Source: Parabacteroides faecalis | GTDB lineage: Bacteria > Bacteroidota > Bacteroidia > Bacteroidales > Tannerellaceae | Reading direction: 5' to 3' | Assembly: GCF_022809355.1 (NCBI RefSeq) | Contig: NZ_JAKZMM010000007.1 | Location: forward strand, 62,001-126,000 | DNA length: 64,000 bases | Shown: one piece after another, positions 14,915 through 23,597 of the stretch | How positions within the stretch are numbered: the stretch's first letter is position 1 | Layout of the letters: each line of letters starts with the position of its first letter | Notes under the pieces: generated by a model | The model's input: the letters and a program-made list of their open reading frames with translations, nothing else | Told to the model about the DNA's origin: nothing | The model's database searches: none | Translations under genes and position numbers: made by a program

Positions 14915-16924
14915 ATGCAACAGGAAGATGATTTGAGAGGGCTTGCAAGGGTCATGGACTTTATGCGGGCTGTCAGTATTCTATTCGTGGGAATAAACGT
15001 GTACTGGTTCTGTTACTCCACCCTGAAAGAGTGGGGAGTGACCTTTGAAGTGATAGACAAGATACTGTGGAACTTTCAGCGCACCACCGGGCTGTTCTCG
15101 TCCGTTCTTTGGACAAAACTATTTTCGGTGGTGTTCCTCGCCCTGTCGTGTATCGGCACTAAGGGCGTGAAAGAGGAAAAGATAACGTGGGCGAAGATAC
15201 ATTGCAGCCTTGCGGCAGGTGTCGTGTTGTTTTTTCTGAACTGGTGGCTGCTGGAACTTCCGCTGCCACACACGGCGGACACTGTGTTTTATATCGCCAC
15301 GCTGTCGGCGGGCTATATCTGTATGCTCATGGCGGGTACATGGATGTCCCGGCTGTTGAAGAACAACCTAATGGATGATGTCTTTAATACCGAGAACGAA
15401 AGTTTCCAGCAGGAAACAAGGCTTATCGAGAACGAGTATTCGGTAAATCTGCCTACCCGGTTCTACTATAAGAAGAAATGGAATAACGGTTGGATAAATG
15501 TCGTGAACCCGTTCCGTGCCAGCCTTGTGTTGGGTACGCCGGGTAGTGGCAAATCGTATGCAGTGGTGAACAGTTACATAAAACAGCAAATCGAGAAAGG
15601 TTTTGCGCTTTACTGCTATGATTATAAGTTTCCCGATTTGTCGGAAATCGCTTATAATCATTTGCTTAACCACTTGGACGGGTATAAGGTAAAGCCCAAA
15701 TTCTACATTATCAATTTTGACGACCCCCGCAAGAGCCACCGATGCAACCCGATAAACGCCAGCTTCATGTCAGACATTGCGGATGCCTACGAAGCCAGCT
15801 ACACGATAATGCTTAACCTCAATCGAAGTTGGATAAGCAAGCAGGGCGACTTCTTCGTGGAAAGCCCGATTATTCTTTTGGCGGCTATAATTTGGTATCT
15901 CCGTATCTATCAAGGCGGTAAGTATTGCACGTTCCCCCATGCCATTGAACTATTGAACAAGAAATACGCCGATGTATTCACTATTTTGCGCAGTTATCCC
16001 GAACTGGAAAACTACCTTTCGCCGTTCGTAGATGCTTGGGAATCAGACGCTCAAGAGCAGTTGCAGGGTCAAATAGCAAGTGCGAAAATCCCGCTTTCAA
16101 GGATGATTTCACCCGCTCTTTACTGGGTAATGACAGGTGATGATTTCTCGCTGGACATCAACAACCCGAAAGAGCCTAAAATCTTGGTTGTCGGCAACAA
16201 TCCCGACCGTCAGAACATCTATTCGGCGGCACTGGGATTATATAACAGTAGAATAGTGAAGCTGATAAACAAGAAAGGTCAGCTTAAAAGTTCGGTGATA
16301 ATAGATGAATTACCGACTATATATTTTCGTGGGCTTGATAATTTGATTGCGACCGCCCGAAGCAACAAGGTTGCGGTTCTGCTGGGCTTTCAGGATTACA
16401 GCCAGCTTACCCGTGACTATGGGGACAAGGAAAGCCGTGTGATACAAAATACTGTGGGCAACGTGTTTAGCGGTCAGGTAGTCGGTGAAACGGCAAAAAT
16501 ACTGTCGGAGCGTTTCGGAAAGGTGTTGCAGAAACGGCAGAGCATGACAATCAACCAGCGGGAGAAGTCCACCTCGATAAGTACCCAAATGGACAGCCTG
16601 ATACCCGCCAGCAAAATATCCAACCTCACGCAAGGTATGTTCGTGGGGGCTGTGGCGGACAATTTCGATGAACGGATAGAGCAGAAGATTTTCCACTGTG
16701 AAATCGTGGTGGACAATGAAAAGGTGAAGCGGGAAACCGCCCGTTACGTGAAGTTGCCGCAGATAATTGACTTCACCGACAAGGACGGCAACGACCGGAT
16801 GCAGGAAGAGATACAAGCCAACTATGACCGCATCCGTCAGGAAGTCCGGCAGATTGTCGAGGACGAGATAACCCGGATTAAGAACGACCCGGAGCTATGC
16901 CACTTGATTAAGGAGGAAGAATAG
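14915..16924 (+). CDS. mobC: MobC/TraG-type coupling protein (VirD4-like ATPase)
   Basis: A 669-residue type IV coupling protein. Transmembrane helices lie near residues 18-37, 65-85, 95-115 and 122-140; the Walker A motif LGTPGSGKSYA follows at about 207-217 and a Walker B strand SSVIIDELPTIYF at about 458. It brings the relaxase-DNA complex to the mating channel. The gene starts 20 bp after mobB. In Bacteroidales ICEs it is annotated as MobC or as a TraG-family coupling protein; it is distinct from the VirB4-like TraG at 7486-9999. Confidence 0.93.
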   Translation: MQQEDDLRGLARVMDFMRAVSILFVGINVYWFCYSTLKEWGVTFEVIDKILWNFQRTTGLFSSVLWTKLFSVVFLALSCIGTKGVKEEKITWAKIHCSLAAGVVLFFLNWWLLELPLPHTADTVFYIATLSAGYICMLMAGTWMSRLLKNNLMDDVFNTENESFQQETRLIENEYSVNLPTRFYYKKKWNNGWINVVNPFRASLVLGTPGSGKSYAVVNSYIKQQIEKGFALYCYDYKFPDLSEIAYNHLLNHLDGYKVKPKFYIINFDDPRKSHRCNPINASFMSDIADAYEASYTIMLNLNRSWISKQGDFFVESPIILLAAIIWYLRIYQGGKYCTFPHAIELLNKKYADVFTILRSYPELENYLSPFVDAWESDAQEQLQGQIASAKIPLSRMISPALYWVMTGDDFSLDINNPKEPKILVVGNNPDRQNIYSAALGLYNSRIVKLINKKGQLKSSVIIDELPTIYFRGLDNLIATARSNKVAVLLGFQDYSQLTRDYGDKESRVIQNTVGNVFSGQVVGETAKILSERFGKVLQKRQSMTINQREKSTSISTQMDSLIPASKISNLTQGMFVGAVADNFDERIEQKIFHCEIVVDNEKVKRETARYVKLPQIIDFTDKDGNDRMQEEIQANYDRIRQEVRQIVEDEITRIKNDPELCHLIKEEE

Positions 16925-16947
16925 CTGTATATAATAATGTATGGAGT

Positions 16948-16982
16948 GAAGAACAGCCGATGTAGCTTTACGGTTGTTCTTC
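16948..16982. terminator. Bidirectional terminator between mobC and abiEii
   Basis: A 12-bp stem with one G-T pair joins 16948-16959 (GAAGAACAGCCG) and 16971-16982, between convergent genes. The right arm overlaps the end of the AbiEii gene. It probably ends the mob transcript and the AbiE transcript. Confidence 0.6.
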
Positions 16983-17984
16983 ATTTTGCTTTTTGGTGCG
17001 GTAGGCTTCAAAACGCACTAATATTTCGTGCAGGTTCTTCAATGCTTCCACAGCCTTGCCTATCGGCGGCATCTTGCTTTTGTCGAAAGTCAGTTTCTTC
17101 AAATCGGCAGTGTACGCCGTAGCCACTTCGGGCAACGCCATGACCGCTTCGGCATCCTTGAATATCGGTGCATCAGCCAGCGACAAGTGCGAACGGGAGT
17201 TTTTATTTAGTCCGTCCTCTATCGTCACCCGGTACATGGCATCCAAGAAATCTTCCGAATGTAGGTAATCGTTATATTCCTGATTGTGGTAGAGTGCCGA
17301 CAAGTCGTAAACGTCACGGATATGCTTTGCCAACAGTGCGGCTGCATCCTCATTGTAAGACAGCTTTACCAGCCTTGAAACCTTGTCGCAGATAGTCTTT
17401 CGGGGGTTGATACACTGCGTTTCAAAACTTCCCAGCCCGTAGGTGCTTATCAGTTCCTCTTGCCCGATGCTTTCAAGAAAGGCGGTCACAATCGGTTTGA
17501 TAACCCGCTTGTCCGCCGGGTAGAACATCCGTTTTTTGTCCGGCAGGTCACAGGATTTTATCTCTACTTCCAAATGTTCTTTCAGTCCCACGCCTTGAAA
17601 TACATTGTCATACGAGAAATACAGTTTACGGTAATTACCGCCCGTTTCCGACAAATCTTCCTTGTATATGTCACTATTGAGTTCGGCTATGTATTTGGAA
17701 AGTTTCTTGTTCAATGTCTTTTCCGCCTGCTTGGACGCACCTTTGTCACCCGTGAACACGAACAAGTCCAAATCTTCCGAGAAACGTTCTATCAGCCCGT
17801 AGGCTTTGGAAAGTGAAGTTCCGCCTTTGAAGTAGGTCTTATCCGCATATTCGGACATGGAAATATCCCGCAGTATCTTCGATACCCAGTAATCCTTTTC
17901 CACGTGCGACTGCTCGTAGCCGAAATGTTCAGCCGCCAGTGCGATGATTTCCTTGAACGCTTCCTTGTCCGAATGTAAATTCAT
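16968..17984 (-). CDS. abiEii: AbiEii-family nucleotidyltransferase toxin
   Basis: A 338-residue AbiEii-type toxin. The nucleotidyltransferase motif is KGGTSLSKAYGLIERFSEDLDLF, here cited as its key parts KGGTSLSK (about 53-60) and SEDLDL (about 69-74); the two aspartates coordinate metal. Family members modify tRNA or otherwise block growth and act in phage abortive infection. It lies 9 bp after its antitoxin gene, forming a two-gene operon. The pair is cargo between mobC and the replication genes. Confidence 0.88.
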   Translation of the reverse strand: MNLHSDKEAFKEIIALAAEHFGYEQSHVEKDYWVSKILRDISMSEYADKTYFKGGTSLSKAYGLIERFSEDLDLFVFTGDKGASKQAEKTLNKKLSKYIAELNSDIYKEDLSETGGNYRKLYFSYDNVFQGVGLKEHLEVEIKSCDLPDKKRMFYPADKRVIKPIVTAFLESIGQEELISTYGLGSFETQCINPRKTICDKVSRLVKLSYNEDAAALLAKHIRDVYDLSALYHNQEYNDYLHSEDFLDAMYRVTIEDGLNKNSRSHLSLADAPIFKDAEAVMALPEVATAYTADLKKLTFDKSKMPPIGKAVEALKNLHEILVRFEAYRTKKQNEEQP

Positions 17985-17993
17985 ATTTCTGTC

Positions 17994-18695
17994 CTATGCT
18001 GTTTTATAATCCAAGTTGAACCGTGTCGTGGGAAGAATGGTCTTTACCATTTCCGTTTGCAACACGGTTTGTCTGATGTCGCCCAGTATGTCCGCCACCA
18101 CCTTTCTGACACGTGGCGGGTAACTTTTCGCCAAAGATACGATTTTTTCCAGTTCCGGCAGGCTGTACCCGTTGAAATATTGGCTTTTGACCCGGTTGTA
18201 GATGTCCTGCCCGGTTGTTCCGGGTATGCGCTTCATGTCCTTTATCGCATCGAGCAGCCGCAAGTATGGGACAAGGCTTTCATCCGGATAGACCATGCAG
18301 TAGGCTTTCACGCACTCTATATCCAAGTTCTTGAAACGGAAACGGCGAACCGGGTTAGGAGTGGCTATCGTTATGGTTGTGGCTACCTGTTCGGTCAGCC
18401 CCATTTTGTTATAGACGTAAGCCCCCGTGATATAGCCGTTCAGTTTTTCAGTCAGGTAGCGGAACTGTTCATCCTGATAGACAGGCAGCTTTCCCAGTCC
18501 CAGCACTGATTTCTTGGGACGGTAGTACGCCCCCTTTTCAACCCGTACCAGTACCCCTTTGCGGCTCTGTTCGGAAAGTAGCACCGCAACATTGGCGGTC
18601 TTTTCCGTTTCAAACGACAAATCCCGGAACGTGAATATACGCCCGGTATCTATCCGTTCAATCTGCCCAAGTATCTCTTTTCTGAATGAAGCCAT
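17994..18695 (-). CDS. abiEi: AbiEi-like antitoxin (DUF6088 family)
   Basis: A 233-residue protein: an N-terminal winged-helix-like region (FTFRDLSFETEKTANVAVLL, about 18-37) and a longer helical part, as in DUF6088/AbiEi antitoxins that neutralise AbiEii and repress their own promoter. The open frame begins at 18722, but the promoter -7 box occupies 18720-18727, so the ATG at 18695 (MASFRKEILG) must be the start. It is directly followed by the toxin gene. Confidence 0.8.
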   Translation of the reverse strand: MASFRKEILGQIERIDTGRIFTFRDLSFETEKTANVAVLLSEQSRKGVLVRVEKGAYYRPKKSVLGLGKLPVYQDEQFRYLTEKLNGYITGAYVYNKMGLTEQVATTITIATPNPVRRFRFKNLDIECVKAYCMVYPDESLVPYLRLLDAIKDMKRIPGTTGQDIYNRVKSQYFNGYSLPELEKIVSLAKSYPPRVRKVVADILGDIRQTVLQTEMVKTILPTTRFNLDYKTA

Positions 18696-18719
18696 ATTTA
18701 TGTCCTTTGTTTCTATATG

Positions 18720-18751
18720 CAAAGATAGTATATTATGTAATCACCTGCAAA
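18720..18751 (-). promoter_or_regulatory. Promoter of the AbiE operon
   Basis: On the minus strand TTTG (18748-18751) and TATCTTTG (18720-18727) are separated by exactly 20 bp, matching the Bacteroidales -33/-7 consensus. Transcription would begin near 18713, giving a leader of about 18 nt before the ATG at 18695. Confidence 0.75.
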
Positions 18752-18840
18752 AACATAACAAAGATTTTGCCGAAGATGTTTTCTTTTTGTCGTGTCACCT
18801 GATAATAGAAGAATAACGGAAACTCAATCAAAGGCTTGCC

Positions 18841-19037
18841 AAACGCTTCACAAACGTTCCAAAAATAAGCTGTATTTCAGTATTAATTTTGATATGTAGC
18901 TCATTATTAGCCTATTGATAAAATAGCAAACGTTTCATAAACGCTTCACAAATGGCTCGCAAGCATAATGCAAATTTTAATAAGTCGTTGATTATAAGGC
19001 ATAAGGTCTATAATTAAATGGCTCATAAATGGCTCAC
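18841..19037 (+). repeat. Seven 11-bp iterons (AAAYGnYTCAN)
   Basis: Direct repeats of 11 bp occur in three clusters: 18841-18851 and 18852-18862; 18928-18938, 18939-18949 and 18950-18960; 19016-19026 and 19027-19037. Copies within a cluster are head to tail without spacing. Examples are AAACGCTTCAC (twice, identical), AAACGTTTCAT, AAATGGCTCAT and AAATGGCTCAC. The one-turn spacing places bound proteins on one DNA face. The array lies between the AbiE promoter and the DUF3945/topB genes. Confidence 0.75.
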
Positions 19038-19040
19038 TCC

Positions 19041-19107
19041 AAGAGAGTGATTAACTTCGCTCTCTTTTTTATGCCCTTTTCAATTCTGCAACCAATGGTT
19101 GCAGAAT
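19041..19107. promoter_or_regulatory. Terminator-like hairpin and 11-bp palindrome
   Basis: AAGAGAG (19041-19047) pairs with CTCTCTT (19060-19066) followed by T residues, a rho-independent terminator on the plus strand. Next comes a perfect 11-bp inverted repeat with a 3-base centre: ATTCTGCAACC (19083-19093) and GGTTGCAGAAT (19097-19107). The palindrome is 86 bp before the promoter -7 box of the next gene (TACCTTTG, 19193-19200) and may be an operator. Confidence 0.55.
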
Positions 19108-19240
19108 TTCATCCCACCCGGACAATTTCAGACAGCGCAGGACAAATTCGGACAGTCCTTGCCGCCCGTCCAAATATAGCATATTTAGTCGCTACCTTTG
19201 GGCGGGACTATTCCCGTAACCACTAAAATTCCAATTATTT

Positions 19241-20563
19241 ATGGCAAACAGAATGACCCCGCCCGCAGAGGGGCAGGAAAAAGACGTGCTGCTGGTCTTG
19301 GATAAACAGCAGGGAAAGGTGAGTGCCGTTAAGGGTATCGACAAGGACGGCAATTTGCAGACCGTGCCACCCACTACCGGACACGGCGGCGAGTTCATGC
19401 AGGTGGACAAGAACAGCGATGTGTTCAGCAACTTCATTTCCAACTTCTACCGCAAGTATCAGGACACTTCCGGGCTGGAACTGTTCAGCGTCAAGGCTTC
19501 CGAAGCGGAGCGGGACGCAAAGGCAATCGAGGACAACCACCGCAACCCTACACCGGAGGGTGACAAGCGGGCTGAAATGCTTCGAGTTCCGAAGCCCGAC
19601 TTCCACGAGTTCAAGCAGGGCTACCGCTTCGACCCTGCAAAAATCGACTGGGAGAACCTGAAAAAAGTCGGCATCACCGCCGACACCCTGAAAAACACGA
19701 GGGACTTCGACCGGGTGATGCGTGGCTACAAGTCCCGCAACACCTACACCGTTTCGGGGACGGTGGGCGGCTTCTACCTCAAACCTACCGATGTCAAGCT
19801 CTCTTTCTATCAGGCAAAGGACGGCATGGTAGTACCCAAGCTGCACGGCGTGCAGCAGGACGAGAAACTGCTGCAACGCCCGTTCCATGAACACGAGTTC
19901 ACCAAGCAGGAACAGGGCAACTTGCAAGGCACTGGCAACTTGGGCGGCATCGCTGAAATCAAAGACCCCAAAAGCGGCGAGCAAATCCCCGTGTTCGTCA
20001 GCCGGGACAGGTACACGCACGAACTGGAGTATATGCGGGCTGACAAGTGGAAATGCCCCGATACAATCTGTAACGTGCAAGTCAGTCCGGAACAGAAAGC
20101 CGCCTTTGAAGCCGGGCAAGCGGTGAAAATGGAAAACCTGCAATTCAGGGACGGCACGCAGCGCAGTGCCTATTTGCAGGTCAGTGCGGTGGAGCGTGGC
20201 TTGGAGTTCCTGCCCCGTGCCGCCGTCCAGTTCTTGCAGCAGTGGCAGCAGCCCGCAGAGCGGCAGGTCGCCGGGCTAAAGGACGGCAAGGGCGTTGAGT
20301 TCAACGGTCATGTACAGCCCGGCGCACAGGGCAAATCCCCCGACAAGGTGCAGCCGAAAGACGTTACCCCCACCGCCGAGAGCCGGACGCAGGTGGCGGT
20401 CAATTCGGGGGGCAAGACCAACGAAGCCACCAAGCAGGGCAAAGAGCCGTTGAAACAGGGTCAGGACAAGCCCACCGCCAAGCAGAAAGAGAAGCAGGAG
20501 AAAGCGCAGGACAAGAGCCTGAAAGCTGACAAGCCCAAGAAGTCCAGAGGAATGAAAATGTAA
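19241..20563 (+). CDS. DUF4099/DUF3945 domain protein
   Basis: A 440-residue soluble protein found next to topB in Bacteroidales ICEs. An N-terminal region (about 1-110) is followed by a DUF4099-like part with PDFHEFKQGYRFDPAKIDW, here about residues 115-133, and two DUF3945-like repeats with YKSRNTYTV and FQFRDGTQRSAYLQV-like strands; the last 100 residues are Lys/Gln-rich and disordered. A -7 box (TACCTTTG) at 19193-19200 lies 41 bp upstream. It is probably DNA-associated and co-expressed with topB, 26 bp downstream. The biochemical role is unknown. Confidence 0.8.
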   Translation: MANRMTPPAEGQEKDVLLVLDKQQGKVSAVKGIDKDGNLQTVPPTTGHGGEFMQVDKNSDVFSNFISNFYRKYQDTSGLELFSVKASEAERDAKAIEDNHRNPTPEGDKRAEMLRVPKPDFHEFKQGYRFDPAKIDWENLKKVGITADTLKNTRDFDRVMRGYKSRNTYTVSGTVGGFYLKPTDVKLSFYQAKDGMVVPKLHGVQQDEKLLQRPFHEHEFTKQEQGNLQGTGNLGGIAEIKDPKSGEQIPVFVSRDRYTHELEYMRADKWKCPDTICNVQVSPEQKAAFEAGQAVKMENLQFRDGTQRSAYLQVSAVERGLEFLPRAAVQFLQQWQQPAERQVAGLKDGKGVEFNGHVQPGAQGKSPDKVQPKDVTPTAESRTQVAVNSGGKTNEATKQGKEPLKQGQDKPTAKQKEKQEKAQDKSLKADKPKKSRGMKM

Positions 20564-20589
20564 TATCCACCATTAAAAAGTAAAGAATT

Positions 20590-22677
20590 ATGATTGCATT
20601 GATAGCAGAAAAGCCCAGCGTGGCAAAGGACATCGCCCGCATCATCGGTGCGACCGGGCGTAATGACGGTTATCTTTCAGGCAACGGGTATATGGTGACA
20701 TGGGCGTTCGGCCACTTAATCCAGCTTGCCATGCCGGAAGCCTACGGCGTGGCGAACTTCCGCAGGGAGAGCCTGCCCATACTGCCGCCCGATTTCCAGC
20801 TAATCCCCCGTCAGGTAAAAGCGGAGAAAGGCTACAAGGCAGACCCCAGCGTGCTGAAACAGTTGAAAGTGATAAAGGAAGTGTTCGACCAGTGCGACCG
20901 GATTATTGTCGCCACCGATGCCGGGCGTGAGGGTGAGTTAATCTTCCGCTATATCTTCCATTACCTGAACTGCCGGAAACCATTTGTGCGCCTGTGGATA
21001 AGCAGCCTTACCGACAAGGCAATCCGTGAGGGGCTGGATAACTTGCAGCCGGGAGAGCGTTACGATAACCTTTACCTCTCTGCCAAGTCCCGCAGCGAAG
21101 CGGACTGGCTGATAGGGATAAACGCCACCCAAGCGTTGAGCGTTGCCGCCGGGCAGGGGGTGTTCTCGCTGGGCAGGGTGCAGACACCCACGCTCGTGAT
21201 GATATGCAGCCGCTATTTGGAGAACAAGAATTTCGTACCCGCCAAGTTTTGGCAACTCAAAGCGGCGACCGCCAGCGGGGGAATAAATTTTACCGCCCAA
21301 TCGACCGCCAAGTGGGAACAGCAGCCCGAAGCCATAGCCGCCCTGCAACGGGTAAAGGATGCCGGGCAACTTGTGGTTAAATCCGTTGAGAGGAAAGAAG
21401 CCTGCCAAGAACCGCCGCTTTTGTACGACCTTACCACGCTGCAAAAGGAAGCGAACACGAAGCTGAACTTCTCGGCTGACAAGACGCTTTCCATAGCGCA
21501 AAGCCTGTATGAAAAGAAAGTGATGTCCTACCCAAGAACCGGAAGCCGCTATATTCCGGAGGACGTTTTCGATGAAATGCCGGAACGTGTCGCCCTGCTG
21601 GGGCAATACCCCCGCTTTGCCGGGTATGCCGCCGGGCTGGACGGCACACCCCTGAACCGCCGCAGCGTGAATGACGGCAAAGTGACCGACCACCACGCCT
21701 TAATCATTACCGAGAACCTGCCCGGCGAACTTTCCAAAGACGAGCGGGCGGTTTACGAGCTGGTAGCCGGGCGTATGCTGGAAGCCTTTTCGGGCAAGTG
21801 CGTGAAAGACGTTACCACCGCCTTGCTGTCAGGGGGAGATACCGACTTCACGGTGAAAGGGTCTGTGATGAAAGAAGCCGGGTGGCGTGCCGTGTTCGGC
21901 GAGCAGGAAACGGGCGGGGATGAAGAAGCCGCCAGCCTGCCGCCACTCCAAGAGGGAGAATATTTGCCACTCTCCGGCGTGGATCTGCTCGAAAAGCAGA
22001 CCAAGCCGAAACCGCTGCACACGGAAAGCAGCCTGTTGGCGGCAATGGAGAACGCAGGCAGGGAACTGGAAGATGCCGAACTGAAAGCCAGCCTGAAAGA
22101 TGCCGGGATAGGCACGCCCGCCACTCGTGCGGCGATTATCGAAACGCTGTTCGCCCGCCAGTACATCGTGCGTGAGAAGAAGAACCTTGTGCCTACCGAC
22201 AAGGGGCTTGCCGTTTATGGGATTGTCAAGGACAAGAAGATCGCCGATGTCGAAATGACGGGCATGTGGGAAACCGCCCTTGCCAAGATAGAAGCGGGCA
22301 GCATGGATGCGGACACGTTCCGGAAGGGCATCGAGGTGTACGCAACGCAAATCACCGCAGAACTGCTATCGGTGCAGCTATCTGTCGCTGCTGGTGAAAC
22401 CTGCCCCTGCCCGAAATGCGGCAGCGGGCGCATCCTGTTCTACCCGAAAGTGGCGAAGTGTTCCAACGTGGACTGCACGCTTACCATATTCCGCAACAAG
22501 TGCGACAAGCAGCTTTCCGACAAGCAGATTGTCGAGCTGGTGACGAAACGCAAGACCGGGCTAATCAAGGGCTTCAAGGGCAAGAACGGCAAGGCTTTCG
22601 ATGCTTCGCTGGTACTGGACGAGCAGTTCAATGTCGGTTTTTCATTCCCCGAAAAGAAAGCGAAACCGAAGAAATAG
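20590..22677 (+). CDS. topB: DNA topoisomerase III
   Basis: A 695-residue type IA topoisomerase. The Toprim domain begins MIALIAEKPSVAKDIA, with DAGREGEL at about 112-119. The active-site tyrosine is Tyr314 in MSYPRTGSRYI. A C-terminal zinc-ribbon-like segment has CPCPKCGSG and KCSNVDC (about 600-630). Such enzymes on Bacteroidales ICEs relax or decatenate the element during excision and transfer. It shares a transcript with the DUF3945 gene and ends near a strong terminator. Confidence 0.95.
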   Translation: MIALIAEKPSVAKDIARIIGATGRNDGYLSGNGYMVTWAFGHLIQLAMPEAYGVANFRRESLPILPPDFQLIPRQVKAEKGYKADPSVLKQLKVIKEVFDQCDRIIVATDAGREGELIFRYIFHYLNCRKPFVRLWISSLTDKAIREGLDNLQPGERYDNLYLSAKSRSEADWLIGINATQALSVAAGQGVFSLGRVQTPTLVMICSRYLENKNFVPAKFWQLKAATASGGINFTAQSTAKWEQQPEAIAALQRVKDAGQLVVKSVERKEACQEPPLLYDLTTLQKEANTKLNFSADKTLSIAQSLYEKKVMSYPRTGSRYIPEDVFDEMPERVALLGQYPRFAGYAAGLDGTPLNRRSVNDGKVTDHHALIITENLPGELSKDERAVYELVAGRMLEAFSGKCVKDVTTALLSGGDTDFTVKGSVMKEAGWRAVFGEQETGGDEEAASLPPLQEGEYLPLSGVDLLEKQTKPKPLHTESSLLAAMENAGRELEDAELKASLKDAGIGTPATRAAIIETLFARQYIVREKKNLVPTDKGLAVYGIVKDKKIADVEMTGMWETALAKIEAGSMDADTFRKGIEVYATQITAELLSVQLSVAAGETCPCPKCGSGRILFYPKVAKCSNVDCTLTIFRNKCDKQLSDKQIVELVTKRKTGLIKGFKGKNGKAFDASLVLDEQFNVGFSFPEKKAKPKK

Positions 22678-22745
22678 CTTATCTTTGCCGCTGAAATTTC
22701 ATTGTGATAGGTTTTACAGCTTATAATAATTGAAATTTTAGTGGT

Positions 22746-22777
22746 TGCGCCCGGAGGGAAACCGGGCGCATTTTTTT
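22746..22777 (+). terminator. Rho-independent terminator after topB
   Basis: A 9-bp GC-rich stem, TGCGCCCGG (22746-22754) with CCGGGCGCA (22762-22770), is followed by seven T residues. It ends plus-strand transcription just before the convergent reductase gene. Confidence 0.85.
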
Positions 22778-23294
22778 ATATGTTCCCGCCAAACAGGTAG
22801 GTCGAACAGACCACCCCGTTATCCAGCACCCTGCTTTCCGAGAGCTTCCACAGCGAGCCGGATGTTTCCCCGACAAAACCGATGCCTTTGCCCGCCATGA
22901 CCGGGACGGTGTAGATTGTCAGGCTGTCCAGCAGTCCGGCTTTAATCAATGAAGTAAGCAGCTTGCCGCCACCCACCACCAGCATGTCGGTTTCCAGTTT
23001 CAGTTCATAGACCCTTTGCAGCGGTTCTTCGGTCAGGAACTCCACCCCGCAGTCCGGCGTCACGTTGGTATCGTAGTGTGACACCACAAAAGACCGTTTG
23101 CTTTTGTGCGGCCACCCGCCCCAGTGTTCAAAGATGTAGTTGTAGGTGTTAGCCCCCATAAGCAGGCAGCTTGCGGCGGCGTGTTCCCTTGCCGCCAGTT
23201 CCTTGACCTCACGGGGCATCCAGTCCAGTTCATAGTCCGGCGTGGCGGTATGCCCGTCCAGCGATACGGCGATGTGCGCTTTGATTTGTTCCAT
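22776..23294 (-). CDS. RibD C-terminal-like (dihydrofolate reductase-fold) protein
   Basis: A 172-residue protein of the RibD C-terminal/DHFR-like family: early AHIAVSLDGHTA, then LMGANTYNYI and the nucleotide-binding stretch MLVVGGGKLLTSLIKAGL (about 112-129). Related enzymes reduce pteridine- or riboflavin-type substrates with NADPH; the real substrate here cannot be read. It is commonly carried by Bacteroidales ICEs. It has an unusually long, structured leader (see 23364-23518). It could confer antifolate tolerance, which is speculation. Confidence 0.82.
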   Translation of the reverse strand: MEQIKAHIAVSLDGHTATPDYELDWMPREVKELAAREHAAASCLLMGANTYNYIFEHWGGWPHKSKRSFVVSHYDTNVTPDCGVEFLTEEPLQRVYELKLETDMLVVGGGKLLTSLIKAGLLDSLTIYTVPVMAGKGIGFVGETSGSLWKLSESRVLDNGVVCSTYLFGGNI

Positions 23295-23363
23295 ATTGTC
23301 AGGTATTAAAGTGATATAAATCCCTACTGTCTTGGCACGTTAGCCGCCACCCCCAAAAAGAAA

Positions 23364-23518
23364 GCGTGGCATGACGCTGTTTCAAAGTAGAGGTACTGGC
23401 ATACCCAAAAGAGGAAACAGTGCAGCCACGCTATGACAAACGCATAGCATATCCTGCGCTGAATATCCCCTCTTTTTGAAAAGTGCCAGTTTTCTACTTT
23501 GGGACGTTCGGCGAACGT
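23364..23518 (-). ncRNA. Long structured leader or RNA element
   Basis: A large imperfect hairpin pairs 23383-23414 with 23469-23501 (arms include CAAAGTAG/CTACTTTG, ACTGGCA/TGCCAGT and CCAAAAGAGG/CCTCTTTTTG). Inside it is a small hairpin GCTATG/CATAGC (23430-23435 with 23443-23448). A separate perfect hairpin ACGTTC/GAACGT sits at 23504-23518. All of it lies in the predicted 5' leader of the RibD-like gene. The 92-codon open frame here (23324-23602) starts upstream of the predicted transcript start and is therefore doubtful as a gene. Confidence 0.5.
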
Positions 23519-23589
23519 ATATGTTATATATAAAGGCAATATTCCGGCAACCGCCGTCCAACTGCCGTTACTTTTCCGTGTAACTTCTG

Positions 23590-23597
23590 CAAAGTTA
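23590..23597 (-). promoter_or_regulatory. -7 promoter box for the RibD-like gene
   Basis: TAACTTTG on the minus strand fits the Bacteroidales -7 consensus TAnnTTTG. A good -33 TTTG at the usual distance is not present. Transcription from here gives a leader of roughly 290 nt before the ATG at 23294. Confidence 0.45.

Noticed and set aside
1649-16942. 14-bp ATACATTATTATAT at 1649, 10794 and (inverted) 16929
   Set aside because: Three exact copies on the ICE, but pure A/T-rich sequence with no consistent position relative to genes; weaker than the CCACTAAAATT motif.
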